This document shows, one piece after another, positions 56,101 to 63,885 of a stretch of DNA of 64,000 nt. The notes under the pieces were generated by a model. It worked only from the letters and a program-made list of their open reading frames with translations. It was not told the DNA's origin and searched no databases. A program made the translations under genes and the position numbers. Source of the DNA: Aquimarina sp. MMG016 (GTDB lineage Bacteria > Bacteroidota > Bacteroidia > Flavobacteriales > Flavobacteriaceae); NCBI RefSeq assembly GCF_018100805.1, contig NZ_JAGJEA010000014.1, positions 62,001 through 126,000 of the forward strand. The letters run 5' to 3'. How positions within the stretch are numbered: position 1 is the first letter of the stretch; each line of letters starts with the position of its first letter.

Positions 56101-56212
56101 CCCCTGGTAATTCTAATCCGTTAGCATCTTTTACTTTTCCCCTAATTTTAATTTCTTGAGCGTGTACTATTGTGGTTAAAAACACGATCATTAAGAAATA
56201 TTTAATTTTCAT
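53174..56212 (-). CDS. SusC/RagA family TonB-dependent outer-membrane transporter
   Basis: A 1012-residue transporter (signal peptide ending VHAQ) that imports oligosaccharides with energy from TonB. Domains: a carboxypeptidase-regulatory-like domain (about 22-100, IRGKVKDANGLELPGVNVIVKNT); a plug (about 105-230, VVIGYGTQRKKEITGAVSVIG, VAGVNITSQSGAPGSSSTISIRG, RPLILVDGNVIEDLSVINPNDIESINVLKDATAGIYGVRAANGVI-type residues); and a 22-strand barrel ending YLLGVNLKF. It precedes susD by 4 bp. A -7-like TAAATTTG lies 23 bp upstream on the minus strand. Beta-glucan oligosaccharides are the inferred cargo. Confidence 0.97.
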   Translation of the reverse strand: MKIKYFLMIVFLTTIVHAQEIKIRGKVKDANGLELPGVNVIVKNTSIGAVTDFNGDYILDNVPKGSTIIFSYVGFVTQEIAVQENFVINVTMNEDSQSLEQVVVIGYGTQRKKEITGAVSVIGAETIEELNVVRVEQALQGQVAGVNITSQSGAPGSSSTISIRGISTNGDSRPLILVDGNVIEDLSVINPNDIESINVLKDATAGIYGVRAANGVILVTTKTGRKNQELKFEFDSYTGFQETTRKIPVLNATEYGVIINEAFAAGGSTPPFSNLANLGEGTDWQDEIFRTAVISNVNFNTSGGGSNSRYSGGVSYLTQDGIVGGNDANFNRFTGRVNYGLEFLKNFKLTTTAIYTHTNRKTLLENTLGSVLFNALNMSPTLPVRDENGDFTLAEGLGNEVINPVAQIANTFNKTQTDKIAGTIGLNYKFFNDFSAESRFQFNYAEVKGKVFSPEVFYGSGKVFNVDRSSVNESKNFFRDFTFDNFLKYEKVIADDHDLKVLLGMSVFKTTGTFTGSTGFDIPGNSYSNANISQASDVVDNFPNGGNTFDSRLLSYFSRLQYNYKGKYLLSAVIRRDGSTRFGPKNKFGYFPSASVGWVASDESFLNNSKWLNFLKIRGSYGVLGNDRIPDYRFVSLLNGEGVYVIDDELVFGTAIGALSNPEIKWEKQKTLDIGFDTRILNNKIDITVDYFKKRTEDLLVIAPVSGILGVGAPGSSPPVVNAGIVENKGFEFLISYNDQFSEDFKFNISYNLTTLENEVISVNNDNSFIPGGSFGVGQDPPARMEAGKPIGYFYGLQTDGIFQNQAEVDAHAIQANAAPGDLRYVDINGDGTIDSNDRTDIGNPIPDVTMGLNIGFSYKNFDFTSYAFASIGNDIVRNYERDQQLVNRRNGFLNRWTGEGSTNSFPRVTTGANSNTLFSSFYVEDGSYLRIQNIQFGYTISEKYIEHIGIDKFRIYASVNNLYTFTEYSGYDPSAYQSNPDPNTASPIGAGIDQGFYPVPRTYLLGVNLKF

Positions 56213-56234
56213 AAATGTTTTTGTTTGATTTGTT

Positions 56235-56242
56235 CAAATTTA
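56235..56242 (-). promoter_or_regulatory. Candidate -7 promoter element of susC
   Basis: On the minus strand this reads TAAATTTG, a full match to the Bacteroidota -7 consensus TAnnTTTG, 22 bp before the susC start codon. A TTTG lies 14 bp further upstream, closer than the usual -33 spacing, so the -33 element is uncertain. Confidence 0.4.
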
Positions 56243-56400
56243 GACACGATCCTTAACAAATTCTTAATATCGAACCACAACAAAAAACATACACACCAAA
56301 GAGAACTACGCTAATACCAACCATTTTTTGTGGAAAAGCCTTATAAAATAAGAAGCGATTAATGATTTATTATTTCTTTAAGAAAGTGGAAAAAAGTAAA

Positions 56401-56464
56401 GTTGTAGCTGAACTCCAACGTTGGAGTATAGGTAATGTTGTAGTAATTTAGTAAAATGTTGTAG
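56401..56464. promoter_or_regulatory. Repeat cluster with 16-bp palindrome upstream of susC
   Basis: Three direct copies of GTTGTAG (56401, 56437, 56458) and a perfect 16-bp palindrome ACTCCAACGTTGGAGT (56412-56427) lie between the regulator stop and the susC promoter. The 13-mer GTATAGGTAATGT (56426-56438) overlaps the palindrome edge and recurs at 36570-36582, the same distance from the other regulator's stop. Read on the coding strand, the units are ACTACAAC, ACTACAAC, ACTCCAAC and GCTACAAC at 17-21-bp steps. Likely activator-binding region (inference). Confidence 0.5.
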
Positions 56465-56466
56465 TG

Positions 56467-59274
56467 TTAGATTTCTAAGATATAGCTAACTAAACTATCA
56501 GAATGGTTTAATTTTAACTTTTTTCTTAAACGATATCTTTTAATCTCAACACTTCTTACCGAAATATTTAATAATGGAGCTATTTCTTTGGAAGACAAAT
56601 TTAGTCGCAAATAAGTACAAAATCGCAGATCGTGTGGGGTAAGATCATTATGCTTTGCTTTCAATTTTTTCAAAAAATCTTTATCCAAATTATTAAAAGC
56701 CTCCTCAAAATGCTTCCAGTCATCTTTGCTATTCAAATTTTTGTCAATTATTCGCTCTACATTTCGTAAGTTTCCTCTTTCAGATTCAGATTTCTGAAGT
56801 TCTTTTTTAATAGTATTAAGAATTTCATTCTTTTTTATAATGTTCATTGTAGAAGATGCAAGTTCCCGATTTTTGCTTTCTATGTCTTGAGTTAACTTCT
56901 CGTTATTTAACCTCATGATTTCTCTTTCTTTCTCAAACTCTTTCAACTCAAGTTGTTTTTTATTTTCTTCTAACAACTTCTCCTTCTGTTTAGTGTAATA
57001 TCGTTTGTATGCTTTATGCGTTAAAAATATCGTAATTAGAAATAATAAAGAATAGAGAACAATTGCTAATATTGATAAATACCAAGGTCTATCTATCTTA
57101 AATTTATATTCTAATACATTTTCACTTAACTTATTTCCAGTCCGAGTTCTTACCATAAAAGTATAGTCCCCAAATGGTAAATTCTCAAAAGTGATATTCG
57201 AATCAGTAGTCCACTCACTCCAATCTTCATAAAAACCATCTAATTTATATTGAAATTTGGAAATAAGATATTTATCATACTCAGGGGTAGCATAAGAGAA
57301 GGAAATTGTATTTTGATTAGATGCAAAAACCGGAGCTTCCTGAGAAAGGCATACTTTTTTAAATTCTGTATCCTTATATTTTACAGATACTTTATCTAAA
57401 AGAGTGGTATGCTCTTTAAAACTTATTTTTGATATATCCAGAATCAAAAACCCATTGGTTGTACCCAACAAATATTCATCATCTCGAATATGCATTATAT
57501 TCTCAAAACCAAACATTTCCTTTCTTAAAGATCTCGGTATTGGTATTTTAGTAATCATAAGATCCTCAGAAAATTGACTTTGCGAAATACAACTGATATT
57601 ATCACTGGAGAAACTCCATAATCTATCGATTCCATCTTTTAGAAGTTTACCAATATCATCATTTTCAGAGTCCGAAGATTGATTTATAATATTTTCCTTT
57701 TCAAATTTTTCAGTCTTTTTATTATATGAAAAAATGCCTTGTTCGTGGGCGTATAAAATATTTTTTTTATAGCTGATTATATTCGAGTTTTTTCCTTTTT
57801 TAAGCAAAGAGGGTTTGGTAACACTTAATATTTTAGAGAATTGCTCATCCATTTTGATTCTAAAAACCCCCTTACTCTCATGATTCACCCATATCACCCC
57901 TTCATGAATTTCTAAAAACCTTGCGGAATAATCAAATCCTTTTATCTTATGTTTTAGAGTCCACTCATTCTTTTGCTTTTCTAATATACTAAGCCCATTA
58001 TAAGACCCCTGTAATAGCCAATTAGGATGCCCCGGAACAGTTTTAAAAACCCATCCTCCTTGTATTTCAGAAATTAATTTGGAGGTATTTTCTTTTATCA
58101 AAAAGGTTCCAAAATTATGTCCGCAAAAAAGTAAATTATCATATACAAAAAGACTCCAAACCTGACCATTTGTTCCTTTAACAAACATAAACTGTTCATC
58201 AACATTCAACCTTTTGTAAAACAATCCTTGGTTAGTTCCCAAATACAGAAAATCATTAAAAATAACCGACGTATATACTGTACCAATATTACCTTTAGCA
58301 TCATTAAAAAGTTTTACGGGAGATTTAATATTCAAACAATTAATACCATTGTCTAATCCCAACCAAATGTTTTCATCAATATCTTCAAATAATGATAAAA
58401 CAGTATTATTATTTAATCCTTTACTTTGATTAATCTGGTATACAAGGCTACCCGATGAGGAGATATAAATTAATCCTTTAGAGATAGTTCCTAAAACAAA
58501 ACTTTTATCCCTAAGTTGTATACTGCTAAATATACTTGATGAATTTAATAAATTATCTGCAGGAATATTCCATTTACGAACTTTACCATTTGAAACTTCA
58601 AAAAAACCCTTGGTACTTGTCAATATCAAAATTCCATCAGAAGTTTCAGAAATATTAACTGCTTTATCGTTGCCAGATATAGAAAAATCTGTAACACGTA
58701 TTGGTTTTCCTTCTTCTATTTTAAAAATCCCATCTTCTACATCTTGATAATAAATTACACCATTAACATTAAACATACCAAGCATACCTGCTTCAGATTC
58801 AATGATGTTGATTTTTTCAGTATCAACATTATACATATAAATCCTGTTTAGTGATTGGAAAAGAATCCAATTTTCCTGATCAACGATGTACCAAAACTGC
58901 TCATCCTCAATTAATTGATCTTCAATCGCATCACTTAAAGAAGTATACTCCAGATCTCCAAAATCATTTTTTTTCCAGTACCCGAAATTCATATAAAAAC
59001 CTGTATAAATACGGTCGTTAACAGCATTTACGGACCTTACATTGTTTCCTTTAGGAGGTTGATACAATTTCCAACTTGTACCATTAAACTCTAATAAGCC
59101 TTTATTATTAGCAACATAAATATATTTGTTCTCCGATTGAGAAATAGACCAATTTTGAGTTTCGCCTCCATAAATTTCAGGCAAATATGTTTCTATCGGC
59201 GGTAATTCTTGTGAAGATATTATCGCAGAAAACAGAAATAAAAAGTATAAAATTATGTCTTTAAGATATTTCAA
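56467..59274 (-). CDS. Membrane-spanning propeller/Y_Y_Y/LuxR-type one-component regulator (copy 2)
   Basis: A 935-residue full-length paralogue of the regulator at 36613-39423 with the same layout: signal sequence ending ISSQ; propeller repeats (LFEDIDENIWLGLDNGINCL); a Y_Y_Y domain (about 658-726, PEYDKYLISKFQYKLDG, FENLPFGDYTFMVRT); one membrane helix (about 733-756); a coiled coil; and a LuxR-type HTH at the C-terminus (LSSKEIAPLLNISVRSVEIKRYRLRKK). The HTH is nearly identical to that of copy 1, so both probably read the same or similar DNA sites, while the sensor halves have diverged more. The start is directly adjacent to the symporter stop (0 bp), so they are co-transcribed. Likely activates the SusCD operon 254 bp downstream. 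Confidence 0.87.
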   Translation of the reverse strand: MKYLKDIILYFLFLFSAIISSQELPPIETYLPEIYGGETQNWSISQSENKYIYVANNKGLLEFNGTSWKLYQPPKGNNVRSVNAVNDRIYTGFYMNFGYWKKNDFGDLEYTSLSDAIEDQLIEDEQFWYIVDQENWILFQSLNRIYMYNVDTEKINIIESEAGMLGMFNVNGVIYYQDVEDGIFKIEEGKPIRVTDFSISGNDKAVNISETSDGILILTSTKGFFEVSNGKVRKWNIPADNLLNSSSIFSSIQLRDKSFVLGTISKGLIYISSSGSLVYQINQSKGLNNNTVLSLFEDIDENIWLGLDNGINCLNIKSPVKLFNDAKGNIGTVYTSVIFNDFLYLGTNQGLFYKRLNVDEQFMFVKGTNGQVWSLFVYDNLLFCGHNFGTFLIKENTSKLISEIQGGWVFKTVPGHPNWLLQGSYNGLSILEKQKNEWTLKHKIKGFDYSARFLEIHEGVIWVNHESKGVFRIKMDEQFSKILSVTKPSLLKKGKNSNIISYKKNILYAHEQGIFSYNKKTEKFEKENIINQSSDSENDDIGKLLKDGIDRLWSFSSDNISCISQSQFSEDLMITKIPIPRSLRKEMFGFENIMHIRDDEYLLGTTNGFLILDISKISFKEHTTLLDKVSVKYKDTEFKKVCLSQEAPVFASNQNTISFSYATPEYDKYLISKFQYKLDGFYEDWSEWTTDSNITFENLPFGDYTFMVRTRTGNKLSENVLEYKFKIDRPWYLSILAIVLYSLLFLITIFLTHKAYKRYYTKQKEKLLEENKKQLELKEFEKEREIMRLNNEKLTQDIESKNRELASSTMNIIKKNEILNTIKKELQKSESERGNLRNVERIIDKNLNSKDDWKHFEEAFNNLDKDFLKKLKAKHNDLTPHDLRFCTYLRLNLSSKEIAPLLNISVRSVEIKRYRLRKKLKLNHSDSLVSYILEI

Positions 59275-60855
59275 TTATTTAAAATATATATAAGTAGATA
59301 TTACGATTAAACATATAACCACACCTATTATTTTGGTATACTTCCAGGGAGTAATATCAACTTCCATCGTATACTTCTGTTCATATGCTTTTTCTCTTGG
59401 GTACAATTTACCAATTGCTAACATAATAATAATATTGATAACAAAAAGTATAGCCATTACATGTAAAAAATGTGGAAAATCACCTTTCAATATAGTAGCA
59501 TCAAGTACAACATAAATCAAGTAGAATGTTGCTCCTGATATTATGGCAATTTTTGCAGCTATTGCAGGTACTTTCTTGGTAAGATATCCTACTACAATAA
59601 TTGTCAAAATAGGAATACTATAACATCCATTTACTTTTTGAAGGTATCCAAATAATCCATCTGGAGCATTTGCTATAAACGGAGCAATCATCATTGCAAA
59701 AACTGCTAAAAATACTCCAAAAAGCTTACCTGCTTTTACTACTTGCTTTTCACTTGCTTCTTTGTTAAAATACTCCTTATAAATATCAATTCCGAATAGT
59801 GTCACTGAGCTATTTAAAGCGCTATTAAATGAACTTAGGATAGCTCCAAACAGCACAGCTGCAAAAAAGCCCACTAAGGACAAAGGCAGTACTTCACTAA
59901 CTAATGTTGGATATGCTTCATCAGCATTTGATAATTTGTCTCCAAACATATGAAAAGCAATAATCCCAGGTAAAACAACGATAATGGGCCCTAATATTTT
60001 AATAAATGATCCTAATAATAATCCTTTTTGTCCTTCTTTTAAATTCTTTGCACCCAGTGCTCTTTGGATAATGGCTTGATTAGTCCCCCAATAAAATAAT
60101 TGTACTAGCATCATCCCCGTAAAAATAGTTGCAAAAGGAATTGAGGAATCACTATCGCCTATAACTCTAAATTTTTCTGGATTTGTAGTCATCACTCTAT
60201 TAATTCCCTCCAACATACTTCCACCACCTACTTCTAATAAACCAAAAATCGGAATCATTATACCTCCTATTAATAATCCAACAGCATTAATCGTATCGGA
60301 TACAGCAACTGCTTTTAAGCCCCCAAAAATCGCATAAATAGACCCTATGACCCCAATACCAATAACACACATCCATATGGAAGTACTTTTAGAAACTCCT
60401 AACAAATCAGGAATATCAAACATAGTACTAATAGCCAAAGATCCTGAATACAAAACAATAGGCAAAAAAACCACAACATAACCAGTTAAAAATAATCCCG
60501 AGGTAATTGCTTTTGTTGTAGTATCATAACGTCGTTCTAAGAATTGAGGAACCGTAGTAATCCCTCCCTTTAAATATCTAGGTAGTAAGAAAACTGCTGT
60601 AATTACCATCGCAATGGCTGCCAACGTCTCCCATGCCATTACAAGAATACCTTCTGTATAGGATTGTCCATTAAGCCCTACTATTTGTTCGGTTGATAAA
60701 TTGGTAAGTAATAATGACCCTGCAATTACTATAGCTGTTAGACTTCTCCCTCCTAAAAAGTAACCTTCTGAAGAAGTTTCATCTGTTTTTCTTGTAGCTA
60801 TATATGATATAATCGCAACTAATAATGTAAATCCTACGAATGAAATAATGCCCAT
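59275..60855 (-). CDS. Sodium:solute symporter (SSS/SGLT family), probable sugar importer
   Basis: A 526-residue inner-membrane protein with about 14 hydrophobic helices. SSS-family signs are the N-terminal SEGYFLGGRSLTAIVIAGSLLLTNLSTEQIVGLNG, the WETLAAIAMVITAVFLLPRYLKGGITTVPQFLERRYD region, the GGLKAVAVSDTINAVGLLIGG segment typical of SGLT-like sugar carriers, and FFAAVLFGAILSSFNSALNSSVTLF with the sodium-site Ser/Asn residues. As the first gene of the SusCD half of the locus, it probably imports glucose freed by the periplasmic GH3, driven by sodium, in line with a marine lifestyle. Cargo is inferred from context. The regulator gene begins right after its stop codon. Confidence 0.9.
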   Translation of the reverse strand: MGIISFVGFTLLVAIISYIATRKTDETSSEGYFLGGRSLTAIVIAGSLLLTNLSTEQIVGLNGQSYTEGILVMAWETLAAIAMVITAVFLLPRYLKGGITTVPQFLERRYDTTTKAITSGLFLTGYVVVFLPIVLYSGSLAISTMFDIPDLLGVSKSTSIWMCVIGIGVIGSIYAIFGGLKAVAVSDTINAVGLLIGGIMIPIFGLLEVGGGSMLEGINRVMTTNPEKFRVIGDSDSSIPFATIFTGMMLVQLFYWGTNQAIIQRALGAKNLKEGQKGLLLGSFIKILGPIIVVLPGIIAFHMFGDKLSNADEAYPTLVSEVLPLSLVGFFAAVLFGAILSSFNSALNSSVTLFGIDIYKEYFNKEASEKQVVKAGKLFGVFLAVFAMMIAPFIANAPDGLFGYLQKVNGCYSIPILTIIVVGYLTKKVPAIAAKIAIISGATFYLIYVVLDATILKGDFPHFLHVMAILFVINIIIMLAIGKLYPREKAYEQKYTMEVDITPWKYTKIIGVVICLIVISTYIYFK

Positions 60856-61204
60856 GTTAAAATTTTAATGATTTGTAAATCGCTAAAAATATTGGATATT
60901 ACTCTATAATAATTATGTTTTGTGTTCTAAAAGTTCGGTTGTATAGTTTTTGTATAGTTGTTTTTGAAATTTCCACCCCCTCAACCTCTATATTTATATG
61001 ATTATTTATGAGAAACAGGGATTCATATGAAATATAAATAACTACTATTTTTGTCGGTCTGGTTTAAGCTCTTCGGAAATTACTTTTAAGAAAAGTAATT
61101 TATATATGCTTATCAAAATTTCATAGAAAAGAACACTAGGGAAATATTCAAATTATTACCAATAAAAAATCCCAATACAAAATTGTATTGGGATTTTAAT
61201 TCTG
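60856..61204. promoter_or_regulatory. Intergenic region with 11-bp tandem direct repeat and inverted repeats
   Basis: This 349-bp gap before the symporter gene contains two tandem copies of TTGTATAGTT (60939-60948 and 60950-60959), 11 bp apart. That places both on the same DNA face, about 85-105 bp upstream of the start codon. A perfect 11-bp inverted repeat AAATTACTTTT/AAAAGTAATTT (61077-61087, 61091-61101) with a 3-base loop lies further upstream. The tRNA terminator (61166-61197) ends the region. The TGTATAG core also occurs twice before the other half-locus (36568, 36600). No ORF seen. Confidence 0.5.
61166..61197 (-). terminator. Terminator after tRNA-Val
   Basis: Perfect 15-bp inverted repeat AAAATCCCAATACAA/TTGTATTGGGATTTT (61166-61180 and 61183-61197). 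It starts 8 bp past the tRNA 3' end and ends in a T-run on the minus strand. Confidence 0.85.
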
Positions 61205-61279
61205 TGGGCGCGAAGGGATTCGAACCCCTGACCCCTTGGGTGTAAACCAAGTGCTCTGAACCAACTGAGCTACGCGCCC
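61205..61279 (-). tRNA. tRNA-Val (anticodon TAC)
   Basis: A 75-base gene. On the minus strand it begins GGGCGCG and ends CGCGCCC plus discriminator A, a complete 7-bp acceptor stem. The D arm (GCTC...GAGC) and the T arm with GGTTCGAATCC are present. The anticodon stem CTTGG/CCAAG encloses the loop TTTACAC, giving anticodon TAC and hence valine. The 3' CCA is not encoded and would be added after transcription. Confidence 0.97.
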
Positions 61280-61365
61280 TTTATGTTTTTCACAATCCTT
61301 GTTCCTGATTGCGGATGCAAATATAAGACAGTTTTATAGTCTACCAAAAGAATTTTAAAGAAAAA

Positions 61366-62583
61366 TTAAATTATTTCTGAAACTACAAATGTACTTCCAC
61401 CTATATAAACTACATCTTGCTTTATAGCTTGCTGTAATGCAGCTTGATAGGCATCCATAACACTTGGATAATCTTTCCCAAGTAGTTTAAATTTTAATGC
61501 TTCTTTTTTTAATATTTTTTCATCAAGACCTCTCAAGACGTTTGGTTTTGCAAAATAATATTGAGCTTCTGATGGAAACAAAGGTAATATTGTATCCAAA
61601 TCTTTATCATTTACTACACCTAAAACGATGTGAAGTTGATTGTATTCTTCTTTTAGCAATTGCTTTATAACTTGTATTAAGCCATCTTCATTATGAGCAG
61701 TATCACAAATTACTTTAGGATCTTGTTGTAAAACTTGCCATCTTCCTAATAACCCAGTATTTTTTGAAACATTATTAAGTCCTTTTTCAATACTAGTTTC
61801 AGGAATCTCCCAACCATTATTATTCAGAACAGAAATGACTTGCAGAGAAGTTTTTATGTTTTCCTTTTGATAATTCCCTACTAAATCTGAAGAGTATACT
61901 TTCCCTTCATAGTCTTTGGCTAAAACTAATTCACTATTACATAAATCTGCTTTTTGCTTAAAGACTAAAAAAGTTTCCGGGGTTGCTCTCCCAATGACAA
62001 CGGGTATATCCTCTTTAATGACACCTGCTTTTTCACTAGCAATTGCACTCAAAGTGTTTCCTAAAAAGCGAGTATGATCAAGACCTATATTAGTAATCAC
62101 AGCAACTTCCGGTGTAATAATATTAGTAGAATCTAACCTTCCTCCTAGTCCAACTTCTATAACTGCAATATCCACTTCTGCTTCAGCAAAATATAAAAAA
62201 GCTAATCCCACAGTCATTTCGAAAAAAGAAAGATGATTCTCTTCAAAATAAGATTTATGCTTTGCAATGAAATTAACCACATAATCCTCACTAATCATTT
62301 CTCCATTGACACGAATACGCTCTCTGAAGTCTTTAAGATGTGGTGAAGTATATAAACCCACTTTGTAACCAGCTTCTTGCATAATCGATGCTAACATATG
62401 GCTAGTGGAACCTTTACCATTGGTCCCTGCCACATGAATACTTTTGAATCTGGTTTCAGGATTATCTAAATAGGATGCTAATTGAATTGTATTGGTAAGA
62501 TCTATTTTGTATGCACTAGCTCCTTGACGTTGATACATCGGTAATTGGTTAAACATCCAATCCAGTGTCTCTTTATAATTCAT
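61366..62583 (-). CDS. folC: Bifunctional folylpolyglutamate synthase/dihydrofolate synthase
   Basis: A 405-residue cytoplasmic enzyme of the Mur-ligase superfamily that joins L-glutamate to dihydropteroate and to folates using ATP. The P-loop is visible near residues 50-60 (HVAGTNGKGSTSHM), followed by YTSPHLKDFRERIRVNGEMIS, a GLGGRLDSTN segment with the conserved GGR-DxTN Mg/ATP residues, and TNIGLDHTRFLG. The C-terminal Rossmann-like domain holds DTAHNEDG (usually DGAHN). Length is typical. The start lies 5 bp after the tonB stop, so it belongs to the exbB-exbD-tonB transcript, an arrangement often seen in Flavobacteriia. Confidence 0.95.
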   Translation of the reverse strand: MNYKETLDWMFNQLPMYQRQGASAYKIDLTNTIQLASYLDNPETRFKSIHVAGTNGKGSTSHMLASIMQEAGYKVGLYTSPHLKDFRERIRVNGEMISEDYVVNFIAKHKSYFEENHLSFFEMTVGLAFLYFAEAEVDIAVIEVGLGGRLDSTNIITPEVAVITNIGLDHTRFLGNTLSAIASEKAGVIKEDIPVVIGRATPETFLVFKQKADLCNSELVLAKDYEGKVYSSDLVGNYQKENIKTSLQVISVLNNNGWEIPETSIEKGLNNVSKNTGLLGRWQVLQQDPKVICDTAHNEDGLIQVIKQLLKEEYNQLHIVLGVVNDKDLDTILPLFPSEAQYYFAKPNVLRGLDEKILKKEALKFKLLGKDYPSVMDAYQAALQQAIKQDVVYIGGSTFVVSEII

Positions 62584-62588
62584 AGAAA

Positions 62589-63488
62589 TTATTCTCCTAA
62601 TCCAAAATTAACTTCTACAAAACCAATTTGTTTTGCTGGTGCTTTTGGATCTGCTTTCCATCTAAATGTTAATGCTGTCTTTTTTGCTGGTTCCATAAGG
62701 CATCTGGCACTATTAGTTGTGCCTTTTACTCCTGGGGTTGCCTGAATCACTCTTCCTTCTCTATTAACCACTATTTTTACAACCACACGACCAGCTTCAT
62801 TGCATTCTTGAACTACTTTGGAGTTTGTAGGTCTTCCTCTACCGTTAAGTCCATATCCTACTCCGCCTGTTCCACCAGGACCAGGTTGCCCATAATAACT
62901 ATTAGCATACGGATTTCCATCAGGATTTCCTTTATCTCCGGGTTTATTATCATCACCTTCTCCACCCTTGGCCTTACCATCACTTTTAGGGGCGTTAGAA
63001 AAACTATCCAAAATATCTAAAGTGGATTTATCTGGTTTAGGGTCTGGTTTCTTCTCTTCAACCTTTTTTATAGGTTTCTTTATTGGTTTTTCGACGGGCT
63101 TTTGTTCAGATGGTTTATCCTTAGGTTTCTCTTTTGGCTTTTCTACCTTTTTTTTAGGTATCTTCTTTGGTTTTTTATCAATTACCGGAGCATCCTCACT
63201 ATCCTGAGTAACTACTTCATCCTGTATCTCTGGAATCTCTTCTTGTGGTTCTGGCGTAACCGGTGTTGGTTCAGGAGTTGTCTGCTTAGGAGAAGATTTA
63301 ATAGCTTCTTTAGGTTGGATTTTACCCGATCCGGTAACCGTTGTACCAAAATTAACAGCTATACCTCCTTCTGGTTCTTCAACTATTGCATTTATTCCCA
63401 GATAAAACAATAAAAGGACAATCGCTACATGCAAGATTGTAGTTAAAATAAATGATTTCCTTTTATGTCTTGTATCTAGTTTTATCAT
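62589..63488 (-). CDS. TonB family energy transducer
   Basis: A 299-residue inner-membrane protein that couples the proton motive force (via ExbB/ExbD) to TonB-dependent transporters such as SusC. One membrane anchor (about 13-32, ILTTILHVAIVLLLFYLGI) has the conserved His in the helix start. A Pro/Lys/Glu-rich periplasm-spanning stretch (about 60-160) contains many PKP/KPK units. A Gly/Pro/Asn-rich segment follows (about 165-225, with a YGQPGPGGTGGVGYGLNGRG part). The C-terminal TonB domain (about 222-299) includes GRVVVKIVVNREGRVIQATPG and the final FVEVNFGLGE. It lies 3 bp after exbD and 5 bp before folC, forming one cluster. Confidence 0.88.
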   Translation of the reverse strand: MIKLDTRHKRKSFILTTILHVAIVLLLFYLGINAIVEEPEGGIAVNFGTTVTGSGKIQPKEAIKSSPKQTTPEPTPVTPEPQEEIPEIQDEVVTQDSEDAPVIDKKPKKIPKKKVEKPKEKPKDKPSEQKPVEKPIKKPIKKVEEKKPDPKPDKSTLDILDSFSNAPKSDGKAKGGEGDDNKPGDKGNPDGNPYANSYYGQPGPGGTGGVGYGLNGRGRPTNSKVVQECNEAGRVVVKIVVNREGRVIQATPGVKGTTNSARCLMEPAKKTALTFRWKADPKAPAKQIGFVEVNFGLGE

Positions 63489-63491
63489 ACC

Positions 63492-63884
63492 CTAGTCTGG
63501 TCGTACTGCCAGAATTACTTTAAATTTATTACGATTAGCAATATCCATCACCCCTACCGCTTTTTCGATAGGTACTCCTTCTTCAGCTCTTAAAATAATA
63601 GTAGGCTCATTTTGTCCTGCCAATCTAGATCTTAACGTAGATTCTAAACTACTTTGACTGATACGTTCTTCATCAATATAGTATTGTAACTTACTGGTAA
63701 TACTAACTGATATATTCTGAACATTAGAACTCTTTCCTTTTGCTTTTGGTAATATCAAATCCAAAGCTTCAGGAGTAATAGCCGGAGAAGTCAATAAGAA
63801 AAATACCAATAACAAAAAAACAATATCTGTCATCGAACTCATACTGAACTCCGGGCTTACTTTATTTCTTCCTCTTAAATTCAT
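63492..63884 (-). CDS. exbD: Biopolymer transport protein ExbD/TolR family
   Basis: A 130-residue inner-membrane partner of the ExbB-TonB motor. A short cytoplasmic N-terminus (NLRGRNKVSPEFSMSSMTD) leads into the single membrane helix (about 19-38, IVFLLLVFFLL). Its D20 matches the conserved protonatable Asp (Asp25 in E. coli ExbD). The periplasmic domain (about 45-130) ends with the VMDIANRNKFKVILAVRP block typical of ExbD. Its start codon lies one base after the stop of the upstream exbB-like gene, so the two are tightly coupled. Confidence 0.93.
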   Translation of the reverse strand: MNLRGRNKVSPEFSMSSMTDIVFLLLVFFLLTSPAITPEALDLILPKAKGKSSNVQNISVSITSKLQYYIDEERISQSSLESTLRSRLAGQNEPTIILRAEEGVPIEKAVGVMDIANRNKFKVILAVRPD

Positions 63885-63885
63885 A

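Noticed and set aside
62968..63413. Plus-strand ORFs opposite tonB rich in Phe, Leu and Ser
   Set aside because: They are the reverse reading of the Lys/Pro/Glu-rich TonB linker; composition alone explains the open frames.
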